DNA from: an uncultured Phascolarctobacterium sp.
Lineage (GTDB): Bacteria; Bacillota; Negativicutes; Acidaminococcales; Acidaminococcaceae
Assembly (NCBI GenBank): GCA_949285135.1
Contig: CASDXO010000001.1
Location: forward strand, 1-64,000
Length of the DNA: 64,000 bases
Direction of reading: 5' to 3'
Shown here one piece after another: positions 21,649 to 29,365 of the stretch (the stretch's first letter is position 1; each line of letters opens with the position of its first letter). A program made the translations under genes and the position numbers. The notes below the pieces were generated by a model. That model saw nothing but the letters and a program-made list of their open reading frames with translations, did not search any database and had not been told where the DNA came from.

Positions 21649-22959
21649 ATGCCTGTAATATGCAAGAATAGAAAATTTTATCTGCTGATAAGTGCCATAT
21701 TATTATTGATGGTTGCTGTCTATTTTTTTCTTTCTCATATAGCCAGCACCAAGGCAGAAAGTATCTTCCGTCGGGAAATGAGCAGACAGAGAGTAATGAC
21801 TGGCAGTGTTACTGCTGACAGGATTAAGGCTGACCCGTTTGGCAATGTAGTTTTTACCAATCTCGTCTGGCTTGACGTAAATGGTGAGCCGGTACTGCAG
21901 GTGCCGCAGGGAAGATTCAAAGTCAGTGTCTGGGATATTATCAGCGGACGTACTGATATGGATACGCTGCAGCGCGTGGAATTGGACGATGCCGTGCTGT
22001 CCGTGCGTTTTGACGAAAATATGCGGCTGGATGTTTTGCCGGATAAAAAGAGGTTTGCCGCGGCAAAGCCGCAGGAGCCTAAATCACATCTTAATCTGCA
22101 TGGCAGGATTCCGGAGACGGAGCTGGTGCTGAAAAACTGTACACTAAATGTCATGTATAAAAAGCGCTATTTTGTTCTGAATCAGGTACGTGCTGTGATT
22201 CAAAGCAAAACGGATGATTTTATAAAAATTGATTTTTCAACAGGACTGTTTGGCGGCACCATGGTCGGGGACAGGATGAAACTGTATGGCAGGGTAGATA
22301 TTAGCAAAGCAGTGCCTGAACTGGCGCTGAATCTGACCATGTATCAGATTGTGCCCGCTTCTTTGGGACTGGGTAATGTCCAGAATAATGCTGATGTCTT
22401 TCTGGAGGTTAAAGGCAAGCTGCAGCAGCCTCTGGCTGATGGCGCATTAAGTTTTGCCACACTTGATCTGCCGGCGCTGCACTTTAGCAAGGTAAATGGC
22501 AACGTGCACTATGAGGATGGCAGGGTAGATTTTACTGATGTTACCGGCAGTGTGTATGGCGGTACAGTGGAAGCGTCTGGGCAGTATAATATTGATGACA
22601 GACATTACAGCATTGATGCACGGGGGCATGAACTTTTGGCTTCTATTGCTGCCAAAAGCACAAAAATAAACTGCCGCGTGGAACTGGATCTGCATATGCG
22701 CTCAGAAGGCAGAGCAGATACAGTCCATACTTACGGCAGTTTTACGTCCGGCCCGGGCCATTATATGCTGATACCTTTTGACAGTATCAGCGGTAAATTT
22801 GATAATAAAAGTAAAGTATTAAAGTTTAAAGATGTCGTTATCAAGACTGACCTTGGCAATGTTGTTACCGACGGGTTCAAACTTGTTGACGGCAAATTAT
22901 ATCTTGAAGATATATTTTTGGAAGTGCCTGACGGCAGTGAGAAAATTAAAGTACGCTGA
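21649..22959 (+). CDS. AsmA/TamB-like membrane-anchored protein
   Basis: A 436-residue protein with one N-terminal membrane helix (about residues 10-28) and a long periplasmic part rich in beta strands. Phrases such as ADPFGNVVFTNL, LDDAVLSVRF and VTGSVYGGTVEASG recall the strand repeats of AsmA/TamB/YhdP proteins. Those span the periplasm and are linked to lipid or outer-membrane-protein delivery. The call rests on architecture and repeat style rather than a decisive motif. It fits a two-membrane cell. The gene ends 4 bp from the convergent exonuclease gene, with no terminator between. Confidence 0.65.
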   Translation: MPVICKNRKFYLLISAILLLMVAVYFFLSHIASTKAESIFRREMSRQRVMTGSVTADRIKADPFGNVVFTNLVWLDVNGEPVLQVPQGRFKVSVWDIISGRTDMDTLQRVELDDAVLSVRFDENMRLDVLPDKKRFAAAKPQEPKSHLNLHGRIPETELVLKNCTLNVMYKKRYFVLNQVRAVIQSKTDDFIKIDFSTGLFGGTMVGDRMKLYGRVDISKAVPELALNLTMYQIVPASLGLGNVQNNADVFLEVKGKLQQPLADGALSFATLDLPALHFSKVNGNVHYEDGRVDFTDVTGSVYGGTVEASGQYNIDDRHYSIDARGHELLASIAAKSTKINCRVELDLHMRSEGRADTVHTYGSFTSGPGHYMLIPFDSISGKFDNKSKVLKFKDVVIKTDLGNVVTDGFKLVDGKLYLEDIFLEVPDGSEKIKVR

Positions 22960-22963
22960 GGGG

Positions 22964-23587
22964 TTAGAACAGCGTATCCATAATTTCTTCTTTAGGCTCT
23001 TTTTCCAGTGTGCAGGGGTGCACCTTGTTGCGGGAAAGATGACCGCATTCAAAATTGTAGATGTCGGCTAAATGTTCAAAATCCTGCGCGGAAGGATTCT
23101 TTTCCAGTACCTTGCTGACGATAGCTGCACAGGCTCTGGCATCATCCAGCGCCTGATGGTGCCTGAATTTAAAACCAACATAATCCGCCACTGTATCCAG
23201 ACTGTAGCCGGAAAGGTTGGGGAAAGCTTTTTTTGCCAGCACCCAGCTGCAGATATAGGTAAAGGACGGATGCGGCAGATAATAGGTGTTAAGCGTATAA
23301 CGCAGGACATTAATATCAAATTTAGCAAAATGCGCCACTACCTGTTTGTTATGCAGGCGGGGGAAGATTTCCGGCCACAGCTGCTCAAAATTAGGCTCGT
23401 TGGCGACCATTTCTTCGGTAATGCCATGTACGGCAATATTGTCAGGATTAAAATACATAATTTTGGGTCGGATAAGTTTGTAGTATTCATCAATTATAAC
23501 GCCGTCTTTGACGGTTACAAGACCAATAGCGCAGGCGCTGTCACGGCTGGCATTGGCAGTTTCAAAATCTATTGCTGTAAATTCCAC
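22964..23587 (-). CDS. DnaQ-family 3'-5' exonuclease
   Basis: A 207-residue DEDDh exonuclease domain protein. The three motifs are visible: AIDFETANAS near the start, VAHFAKFDINVL in the middle, and HQALDDARACA with the catalytic histidine near residue 140. It resembles the epsilon subunit of DNA polymerase III but is a separate short protein, so a repair or RNA-trimming role is equally possible. Translation starts at GTG 23587 with AAGGT upstream. The C-terminal 40 residues (SAQDFEHLADIYNF onward) are an extra tail. Confidence 0.85.
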   Translation of the reverse strand: MEFTAIDFETANASRDSACAIGLVTVKDGVIIDEYYKLIRPKIMYFNPDNIAVHGITEEMVANEPNFEQLWPEIFPRLHNKQVVAHFAKFDINVLRYTLNTYYLPHPSFTYICSWVLAKKAFPNLSGYSLDTVADYVGFKFRHHQALDDARACAAIVSKVLEKNPSAQDFEHLADIYNFECGHLSRNKVHPCTLEKEPKEEIMDTLF

Positions 23588-23758
23588 GCTGTTACCTTCT
23601 TTCTTTCAGTTTAAAATTATGACGTTTCCCTTTGCTTGCTAACATTGTAGCATAAAGCCCTGCTTTTGTGGCATAATTTGTGAAAGTTTTTTGTCAAAAT
23701 AGTGTGCCTTAATTTTCTTTATGGTATACTGTTAGTAGTTAGTATTTGGGAGGCTGTT

Positions 23759-24016
23759 ATGGAAACAAGGGTAGCTGTTATTTCGATCATAGTTACTGAA
23801 GAAGCCGCTGTACAGGAACTTAATGCACTGCTGCATCAGTATGGTCAGTATGTGATTGGCAGGATGGGCATTCCCTACCGCAGCAAGGGGGTAAATATTA
23901 TCTGTGTGGCGGTAGATGCGCCGCAGGATATTATCAACGCACTTTCAGGTAAATTGGGTCGTTTAAAGGGAGTTACTGCCAAAGCCGCTTATTCCAATGT
24001 AGCTGACAGAAATTAA
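23759..24016 (+). CDS. TM1266-family putative regulator of [FeFe]-hydrogenase system
   Basis: An 85-residue protein starting METRVAVISIIV with the conserved GQYVIGRMGIPYRSKGVNIICV core. The family has a ferredoxin-like, ACT-like fold and is named from its regular position next to hydrogenase maturation genes; it is described as a putative regulator. hydG lies 72 bp downstream, which agrees. ATG 23759 follows GGGAGG; longer forms from 23702 have no ribosome site. An extended -10 (TGG-TATACT, 23725-23730) lies just upstream. Confidence 0.85.
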   Translation: METRVAVISIIVTEEAAVQELNALLHQYGQYVIGRMGIPYRSKGVNIICVAVDAPQDIINALSGKLGRLKGVTAKAAYSNVADRN

Positions 24017-24088
24017 AATGGTTATCTCCGCCTGGCGGAAATAATAAATCTAACAGGGAAGCAAAGCTGACTTGAAAGGAATGAAATT

Positions 24089-25504
24089 ATGTATAATGTA
24101 AAATCAATGAAAGCTGAAGAATTTATCAGCCACGAAGAAATTCTTGACACATTGGCCTATGCTGAAGCCAATAAAGACAATCTGGCGCTGGTTGATGAAA
24201 TTATCGCTAAGGCAGAGCTGCGTCAGGGTTTGTCCCATCGTGACGCTTCTGTGCTGCTGGCCTGCGAGGATGCAGAGCGTATTGCGAAAATTTACGCACT
24301 GGCTGAACAGATTAAAAAGGACTTTTACGGCAACCGTATCGTTATGTTTGCGCCGCTGTATCTGTCTAATTACTGCATTAACGGCTGCACTTACTGTCCG
24401 TATCATGCAAAAAACAAACATATTGCCAGAAAGAAGCTGACCCAGGAGGAAGTACGGGCAGAGGTTATTGCCCTGCAGGATATGGGGCATAAGCGTCTGG
24501 CGCTGGAAGCCGGCGAAGACCCGGTCAACAATCCGCTGGAATATATCCTCGAATGTATTAAGACTATTTATTCCATCAAACATAAAAACGGCGCTATCCG
24601 CCGCGTCAATGTCAATATTGCGGCTACTACGGTGGAAGATTACCGCAAACTGAAAGAAGCCGGTATCGGCACTTATATTCTGTTTCAGGAAACCTATCAT
24701 AAGGAAAGCTATGAAGCGCTGCATCCTACCGGGCCGAAACACAATTATGCCTACCATACGGAAGCCATGGACAGAGCCATGGAGGGCGGCATCGACGATG
24801 TGGGTCTTGGTGTACTGTTTGGTTTGGAACGCTATAAATATGAATTTGCCGGCCTGCTGATGCATGCCGAGCATCTGGAAGCAGTGCACGGTGTCGGCCC
24901 GCATACCATCAGTGTGCCGCGCATTAAGCACGCCGATGATATTGATCCCAATGCTTTTGCCAACGGCATTGATGATGAAACCTTTGCCAAACTGGTAGCG
25001 CTCATCCGTATTGCCGTACCTTATACGGGTATGATAGTTTCTACCCGTGAAAGTCAGGCTGTACGTGAAAAAGTACTGCGTCTGGGTATTTCGCAAATCA
25101 GCGGTGGCTCCAGAACTTCTGTAGGCGGTTACACAGAAGAAGACAGACCTACCGATACAGAACAATTTGATGTTTCTGACCAGCGCACGCTGGATGAAGT
25201 AGTACACTGGCTGATGGATTTAGGCTATATTCCCTCCTTCTGTACCGCCTGCTATCGTGCCGGACGTACCGGTGACAGATTTATGGAGCTGTGCAAGTCC
25301 AAACAGATTCAAAACTGCTGTCATCCTAACGCATTGATGACTTTGAAGGAATATCTGGTAGACTATGCTTCCGAAGAAACCCGTGCTATCGGCGAAAAGC
25401 TTATTGAAGCAGAACTTTTGAATATTCCGAAAGAAAATGTTCGCGCTGTCTGTGCCGACCATTTAAAGAAAATTGAAGAAGGCATCCGTGATTTCAGATT
25501 CTGA
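24089..25504 (+). CDS. hydG: [FeFe]-hydrogenase maturase HydG
   Basis: A 471-residue radical SAM enzyme that cleaves tyrosine to supply CO and cyanide for the hydrogenase H-cluster. The radical SAM cysteines are in CINGCTYCPYH (CX3CX2C). The C-terminal auxiliary cluster site CTACYRAG plus the downstream CCHPNA cysteine sets HydG apart from ThiH. ATG 24089 follows GAAAGGA. hydE, hydF and the hydrogenase itself are not in this window. With the TM1266-type neighbour this is good evidence for hydrogen metabolism. Confidence 0.95.
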   Translation: MYNVKSMKAEEFISHEEILDTLAYAEANKDNLALVDEIIAKAELRQGLSHRDASVLLACEDAERIAKIYALAEQIKKDFYGNRIVMFAPLYLSNYCINGCTYCPYHAKNKHIARKKLTQEEVRAEVIALQDMGHKRLALEAGEDPVNNPLEYILECIKTIYSIKHKNGAIRRVNVNIAATTVEDYRKLKEAGIGTYILFQETYHKESYEALHPTGPKHNYAYHTEAMDRAMEGGIDDVGLGVLFGLERYKYEFAGLLMHAEHLEAVHGVGPHTISVPRIKHADDIDPNAFANGIDDETFAKLVALIRIAVPYTGMIVSTRESQAVREKVLRLGISQISGGSRTSVGGYTEEDRPTDTEQFDVSDQRTLDEVVHWLMDLGYIPSFCTACYRAGRTGDRFMELCKSKQIQNCCHPNALMTLKEYLVDYASEETRAIGEKLIEAELLNIPKENVRAVCADHLKKIEEGIRDFRF

Positions 25505-25518
25505 TAACGGGTATAAAA

Positions 25519-25553
25519 ATAAAAGCTGCCTGCATTTTGCAGACAGCTTTTTA
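25519..25553. terminator. Shared terminator between hydG and uraA
   Basis: AAAAGCTG-CCTGCA with TGCAG-A-CAGCTTTTT. It has A and T runs on both sides, so it can end transcription from either convergent gene. Confidence 0.85.
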
Positions 25554-25563
25554 TGTTACTGTG

Positions 25564-26811
25564 TTATTCATTTAATAAATTGAGCTTGGCAAACAGTCTG
25601 AACAGCAGGCTCATAATGATGGCTACCAGAGTAGCAAGTACCATGCCCTGTACGCTGAAAGCACCGAAGGAGATTTTGGCGCCGGACAGGCCGATAATCA
25701 TGACTACGGAGGTCATAACCAGATTGGAAGATTTGCTGTAATCAACTTTCTGTTCTACCAGTACGCGGATACCGGAAGCAGCTATAACGCCGAACAGCAG
25801 GATGCAGATACCGCCCATGACAGGTACGGGGATGCTGTGAATCAGTTCGGACAGCTTGCCGATAAAGGACAGCATAATGGCCATGACGGCAGCGCCGCCA
25901 ATAACCCAGACGCTGTAAACCTTGGTGATGGCCATAACGCCGATGTTCTCACCATAAGTGGTGTTGGGGGTTGCGCCGGCAAAACCGGAGATGACATTGG
26001 AAAGACCGTCAGCAAATAAAGAGCGGGACAGACCCGGGTCTTTAATTAAATCGCGGCCGACGATATTGCCGGTAACAACCAGATGGCCGATATGTTCCGC
26101 CAGTACGACGAGCGCCGCAGGCGCGATAATCATAATGGCGTTGATGTTGAAGCTGGGAGCATAAAAATGCGGCAGCTGCAGCCAGGGAGCATCAATAATG
26201 GGCTGGAAGTTGACCATACCCATGAAAGCGGCGAAGATATAACCGCAGATAACGCCGAACAGGATGGGGATGATGCTCATAAAGCCGCGGAATGCCACGG
26301 AACCGATGATGCCCACAGCCAGAGTGAACATGGACACTGCTATATTGGCAGGCTGGATATTATCACCGGTAAGACCTGCCATATTGGCGGCAACAGGAGC
26401 AAGTTCCAGACCGATAACGGCGATAATGGCGCCCATGGCAGCGGGCGGGAAGATAGCGTCAATCCATTCTGTGCCGGTATAGTGGATGATAATGGAAAAC
26501 AGCATGAACAGCAGACCAAAGACAATAAATCCGGACTGGGCATCCGTGTAGCCGGAGGTAGAGAGAATCAGCAGTACCGGTGAGATAAAGGCGAAGCTCG
26601 AACCCAGATAGGACGGAATCTTGCCTTTGGTTAAAAAGATATACAGCAGCGTACCGATACCGTTCATAAACAGGCAGGTAGTGGGATTTACTCCGAACAG
26701 GAAAGGTACCAGGACCGTAGAGCCGAACATGGCAAAAAGATGCTGGATGCTCAGCGGGATATTCAGTAACAGGGGCGGACGTTCTTCAACTTGGATAACT
26801 TTTCTTTCCAA
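25564..26811 (-). CDS. uraA: Uracil/xanthine permease (nucleobase:cation symporter-2)
   Basis: A 415-residue NCS2 (NAT family) transporter with about 14 membrane segments. Features include the N-terminal LLLNIPLSIQHLFAMFGSTVLVP, the substrate-contact region TGNIVGRDL, and FAGATPNTTYGENIGVMAIT, typical of uracil permeases of UraA/PyrP type. It would bring uracil in with H+. The start is TTG 26811 behind GAGG. It is divergent from an M20 amidohydrolase gene, and each has its own promoter. No pyrimidine regulator site is seen. Confidence 0.9.
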   Translation of the reverse strand: MERKVIQVEERPPLLLNIPLSIQHLFAMFGSTVLVPFLFGVNPTTCLFMNGIGTLLYIFLTKGKIPSYLGSSFAFISPVLLILSTSGYTDAQSGFIVFGLLFMLFSIIIHYTGTEWIDAIFPPAAMGAIIAVIGLELAPVAANMAGLTGDNIQPANIAVSMFTLAVGIIGSVAFRGFMSIIPILFGVICGYIFAAFMGMVNFQPIIDAPWLQLPHFYAPSFNINAIMIIAPAALVVLAEHIGHLVVTGNIVGRDLIKDPGLSRSLFADGLSNVISGFAGATPNTTYGENIGVMAITKVYSVWVIGGAAVMAIMLSFIGKLSELIHSIPVPVMGGICILLFGVIAASGIRVLVEQKVDYSKSSNLVMTSVVMIIGLSGAKISFGAFSVQGMVLATLVAIIMSLLFRLFAKLNLLNE

Positions 26812-26845
26812 TGCTTATGACCTCGTTTCTTTAGTTTATTGTTAT

Positions 26846-26874
26846 ATTGTAAAATCTTTATCGTTTGTTGGCAA
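26846..26874 (-). promoter_or_regulatory. uraA promoter
   Basis: On the minus strand TTGCCA (26869-26874), 17-bp spacer, TACAAT (26846-26851). Confidence 0.7.
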
Positions 26875-26916
26875 GCAAAAAAATTAGCTGATTTTTGCTG
26901 AAGCTGCGGGAAATGT

Positions 26917-26945
26917 TTGCCTGCATTGTCCGGGGCAGGTATAAT
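26917..26945 (+). promoter_or_regulatory. Promoter of the M20 amidohydrolase gene
   Basis: TTGCCT (26917-26922), 17-bp spacer, TATAAT (26940-26945), about 34 bp before the start codon. Confidence 0.75.
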
Positions 26946-26978
26946 AAAAATGTAAATTCAGGAAATGGAGAGATTATC

Positions 26979-28211
26979 ATGCTGAAGATAAATAAAGAAC
27001 GCGTACAGACTTTACTGGAAGGGCTGGCTACATTTGGCAGGACGCAGCAGGGGATTACCCGTCTGGCCTACAGCAGGGAAGACAGACAGGCTCAGGACTG
27101 GCTGCTGGCACAGACAGAGGACTTAAAGCTGGAGATAAGACAGGACGCCGTAGGCAACGTATTTTTGCGCCGGACAGGTGAAAATCCTGCTTTGCCCCCC
27201 GTAGCTGCGGGATCGCATCTTGATACGGTTATTCACGGCGGTGCTTACGACGGTATGTGCGGCGTGGTAGGCGCGCTGGAAGCTCTGCACATGCTGGCAG
27301 ATGAAAAGCTGCAGCGCAGCATCGACGTAATTATTTTCCGGGCGGAAGAATCCAGCCGTTTTGGTTTTGCCACTATCGGCAGTAAACTGCTGACGGGCAG
27401 CGCAGTGCCGGCCATGTTTGACAAAGCGGCTAAAAAGGATGATGTTACTTTTATGGAAGCCTTGCGCCAGTGGGGCTGCAACCCGGAGCGTTATCAGGAA
27501 GCGGTGCTGCCGCAGGGTTATTATAAAAGCTTTGCCGAAATCCATATCGAGCAGGGCAAGGTGCTGGAAACAAAAGAATTGCAGCTGGGTATTGTGCATA
27601 ATATTGCCGCGCCTACCCGTTTTAAACTGCATATTCAGGGTATGGCCGACCACTCCGGTGCGACTCCCATGGGGATGCGCAAGGATGCGCTGGTAAGTGC
27701 TGCCAGACTGATTCTGGCCGTGCAGGATGCGGCAACGGCAGAAATGGACTGCGGCACTGTAGCTACCGTAGGCGTAGTGGAAGTAGAACCGGGCTCCATC
27801 AACGTAGTACCGGGGGCAGTGACGCTGTGGGTAGATTTGCGCGGCGTAGAGCACGCAAGTATTATGCGTGCGCTGCAGAGCATTAAAGACGCTATGGCAG
27901 CAGTAGCAGAAAACGACGGTGTAGGCATTGACATGGAGATGCTGACTGCCGACAGACCGGTGGCATTGAGTGCAGAACTGGCAGAGAAGCTGGAAGCTAT
28001 CTGCGAGCAGAAAAACTTTACCTATCTGCACATGAACAGCGGGGCAGGACACGACGCCATGCACATGACGAAAATCACGCCGACCATCATGCTGTTTATT
28101 CCCTGTAAGGGTGGTATCAGCCATAATCCGGCAGAATACGCGTCAAATGATGATATCTGCCGTGCGATAGAAGTGCTGGCAGAATTTCTGAAACAGGAAG
28201 CTAACGCTTAA
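26979..28211 (+). CDS. M20-family N-carbamoyl-amino acid / allantoate amidohydrolase
   Basis: A 410-residue zinc amidohydrolase of the hydantoinase/carbamoylase group. The metal-binding phrase GSHLDTVIHGGAYDGMCGVVG, the second site EIHIEQGKVLE and the inserted dimerisation domain with MADHSGATPMGMRKD are all present. Relatives remove a carbamoyl group from N-carbamoyl-L-amino acids, beta-ureidopropionate or allantoate. The divergent uracil permease hints at pyrimidine breakdown (ureidopropionase), but this is inference and no dihydropyrimidinase is nearby. ATG 26979 has GGAGAG upstream; the longer frame from 26895 overlaps the promoter. Confidence 0.87.
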   Translation: MLKINKERVQTLLEGLATFGRTQQGITRLAYSREDRQAQDWLLAQTEDLKLEIRQDAVGNVFLRRTGENPALPPVAAGSHLDTVIHGGAYDGMCGVVGALEALHMLADEKLQRSIDVIIFRAEESSRFGFATIGSKLLTGSAVPAMFDKAAKKDDVTFMEALRQWGCNPERYQEAVLPQGYYKSFAEIHIEQGKVLETKELQLGIVHNIAAPTRFKLHIQGMADHSGATPMGMRKDALVSAARLILAVQDAATAEMDCGTVATVGVVEVEPGSINVVPGAVTLWVDLRGVEHASIMRALQSIKDAMAAVAENDGVGIDMEMLTADRPVALSAELAEKLEAICEQKNFTYLHMNSGAGHDAMHMTKITPTIMLFIPCKGGISHNPAEYASNDDICRAIEVLAEFLKQEANA

Positions 28212-28216
28212 AAACA

Positions 28217-28250
28217 AAAAACTTCTGAACTTTAAGTTCAGAAGTTTTTC
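28217..28250. terminator. Bidirectional terminator
   Basis: AAAACTTCTGAACTT with AAGTTCAGAAGTTTTT, between two convergent genes. Confidence 0.9.
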
Positions 28251-28252
28251 TT

Positions 28253-29158
28253 TTATACACCGGTGCCGTCAAAGCAGGGGATGAAATCTTTGCAGGCAGA
28301 TTCTTCTTCCTGCACAAAGCCGTCTTCGATAGAGCTGTCCATGAGGTAAGCTTCTACCTCCGCATATTCTTCGTCAGTTACCTTGCGGTTTATTTCCGGG
28401 TATTCTGCAGCGCGTCCGCAGGGAACATACTGGCGCATCAGGCTGAACATAACCTGTCCGGGCTTAAAGTTTTGGGCAACCCAGTCAATGATTTTTTTGC
28501 TGTCTTCAATCAGTCCCGGCAGGATTAAATGGCGGATAATGACGCCGCTTTCCATAATGCCGTCGTCATTGAGTCTGTAATCGCCTACCTGACGATGCAT
28601 CTCTTTGATGGCCTGGGTGGCAGTGCGGAAATAATAGGGTGCGTTGCTGTATTTGATGGCCGGCTGGTCACTATAGTATTTTAAATCCGGCAGATAAATC
28701 TGTACCTTGCCCTGCAGGCGGCGCAGCGTATCCTGCGTTTCAAAACCGCTGGTATTGTAAACCACAGGTACTGAGAGTTTGGTATCAAGACTTTTGATGA
28801 CTGCCTCAGTAAAATGGGTTGCCGTTACCAGATTGATATTGTGAGCGCCCTGGGCGATCAGCTCCTGATAGATTTTTTTCAGCCTTTCAATGGTAATTTC
28901 CTTACCGAAATTTTTGCAGCTGATTTCATAATTCTGGCAGAAAACACAGTGCAGGTTGCAGCCGGAAAAAAAGACGGTGCCGCTGCCTTTGGTGCCGCTG
29001 ATGCAGGGCTCCTCCCACATATGCAGACCGGCGCGGGCAACTATGGGCAGCATGCCGCAGCCGCAGCTGCCAAACATGCCTTCGATATCGGTAATGCTCT
29101 CCGGGCGGTCAACGCCGCAGCGATGAGGGCAGACATAACAGTAAGTCACGATAATCAT
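28253..29158 (-). CDS. Radical SAM protein, PflA/PflX-like
   Basis: A 301-residue radical SAM protein. The cluster site is CNLHCVFCQNYE (CX3CX2C) in the middle of the N-terminal half. It is preceded by an extra cysteine-rich segment, CYVCPHRCGVDR and GSCGCG. This layout resembles the PflX/YqeV-like group annotated as pyruvate formate-lyase activating enzyme homologues rather than true PflA. No glycyl radical enzyme is near, so its substrate is unknown. ATG 29158 directly abuts AGGAG. GTG 29149 has better spacing and is likely the true start. Confidence 0.8.
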   Translation of the reverse strand: MIIVTYCYVCPHRCGVDRPESITDIEGMFGSCGCGMLPIVARAGLHMWEEPCISGTKGSGTVFFSGCNLHCVFCQNYEISCKNFGKEITIERLKKIYQELIAQGAHNINLVTATHFTEAVIKSLDTKLSVPVVYNTSGFETQDTLRRLQGKVQIYLPDLKYYSDQPAIKYSNAPYYFRTATQAIKEMHRQVGDYRLNDDGIMESGVIIRHLILPGLIEDSKKIIDWVAQNFKPGQVMFSLMRQYVPCGRAAEYPEINRKVTDEEYAEVEAYLMDSSIEDGFVQEEESACKDFIPCFDGTGV

Positions 29159-29207
29159 CTCCTGAGATATTTAATAGCTGTTTTTATTGTAGCATACTGT
29201 AAAGTTG

Positions 29208-29236
29208 TTGACAAAAATATCACCTGATTTTATAAT
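29208..29236 (+). promoter_or_regulatory. Consensus promoter for the ZTP riboswitch gene
   Basis: TTGACA (29208-29213), 17-bp spacer, TATAAT (29231-29236): a perfect consensus. Such a promoter makes sense when control is exerted later, by the riboswitch. Confidence 0.9.
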
Positions 29237-29242
29237 TTTAAT

Positions 29243-29350
29243 AGATACAGGTCATATAACTGACGGAAAGTGGATTACCACATGGGAGTATGACCGGTGA
29301 CGCCGACCGTCTGGGCAGATGAACCAGTCAGTGTCGGTTTTTTTATTTTT
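29243..29350 (+). promoter_or_regulatory. ZTP (pfl) riboswitch with terminator
   Basis: GGTCATA (29250-29256) pairs with TATGACC (29289-29295) and encloses a GTGG/CCAC hairpin and the conserved GGGAG. The second conserved part CCGTCTGGGCA follows at 29308-29318. The downstream hairpin, CCGAC (about 29303) with GTCGG (29333-29337) plus CTGG/CCAG, ends in seven T. It overlaps the second conserved part, so binding of ZMP/ZTP should block termination. Confidence 0.85.
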
Positions 29351-29365
29351 AAGGAGGTTATGAAC

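Noticed and set aside
29297-29359. N-terminal extension of the AICAR transformylase from ATG 29297
   Set aside because: This stretch is the ZTP riboswitch and its terminator, with the ribosome site downstream of it.
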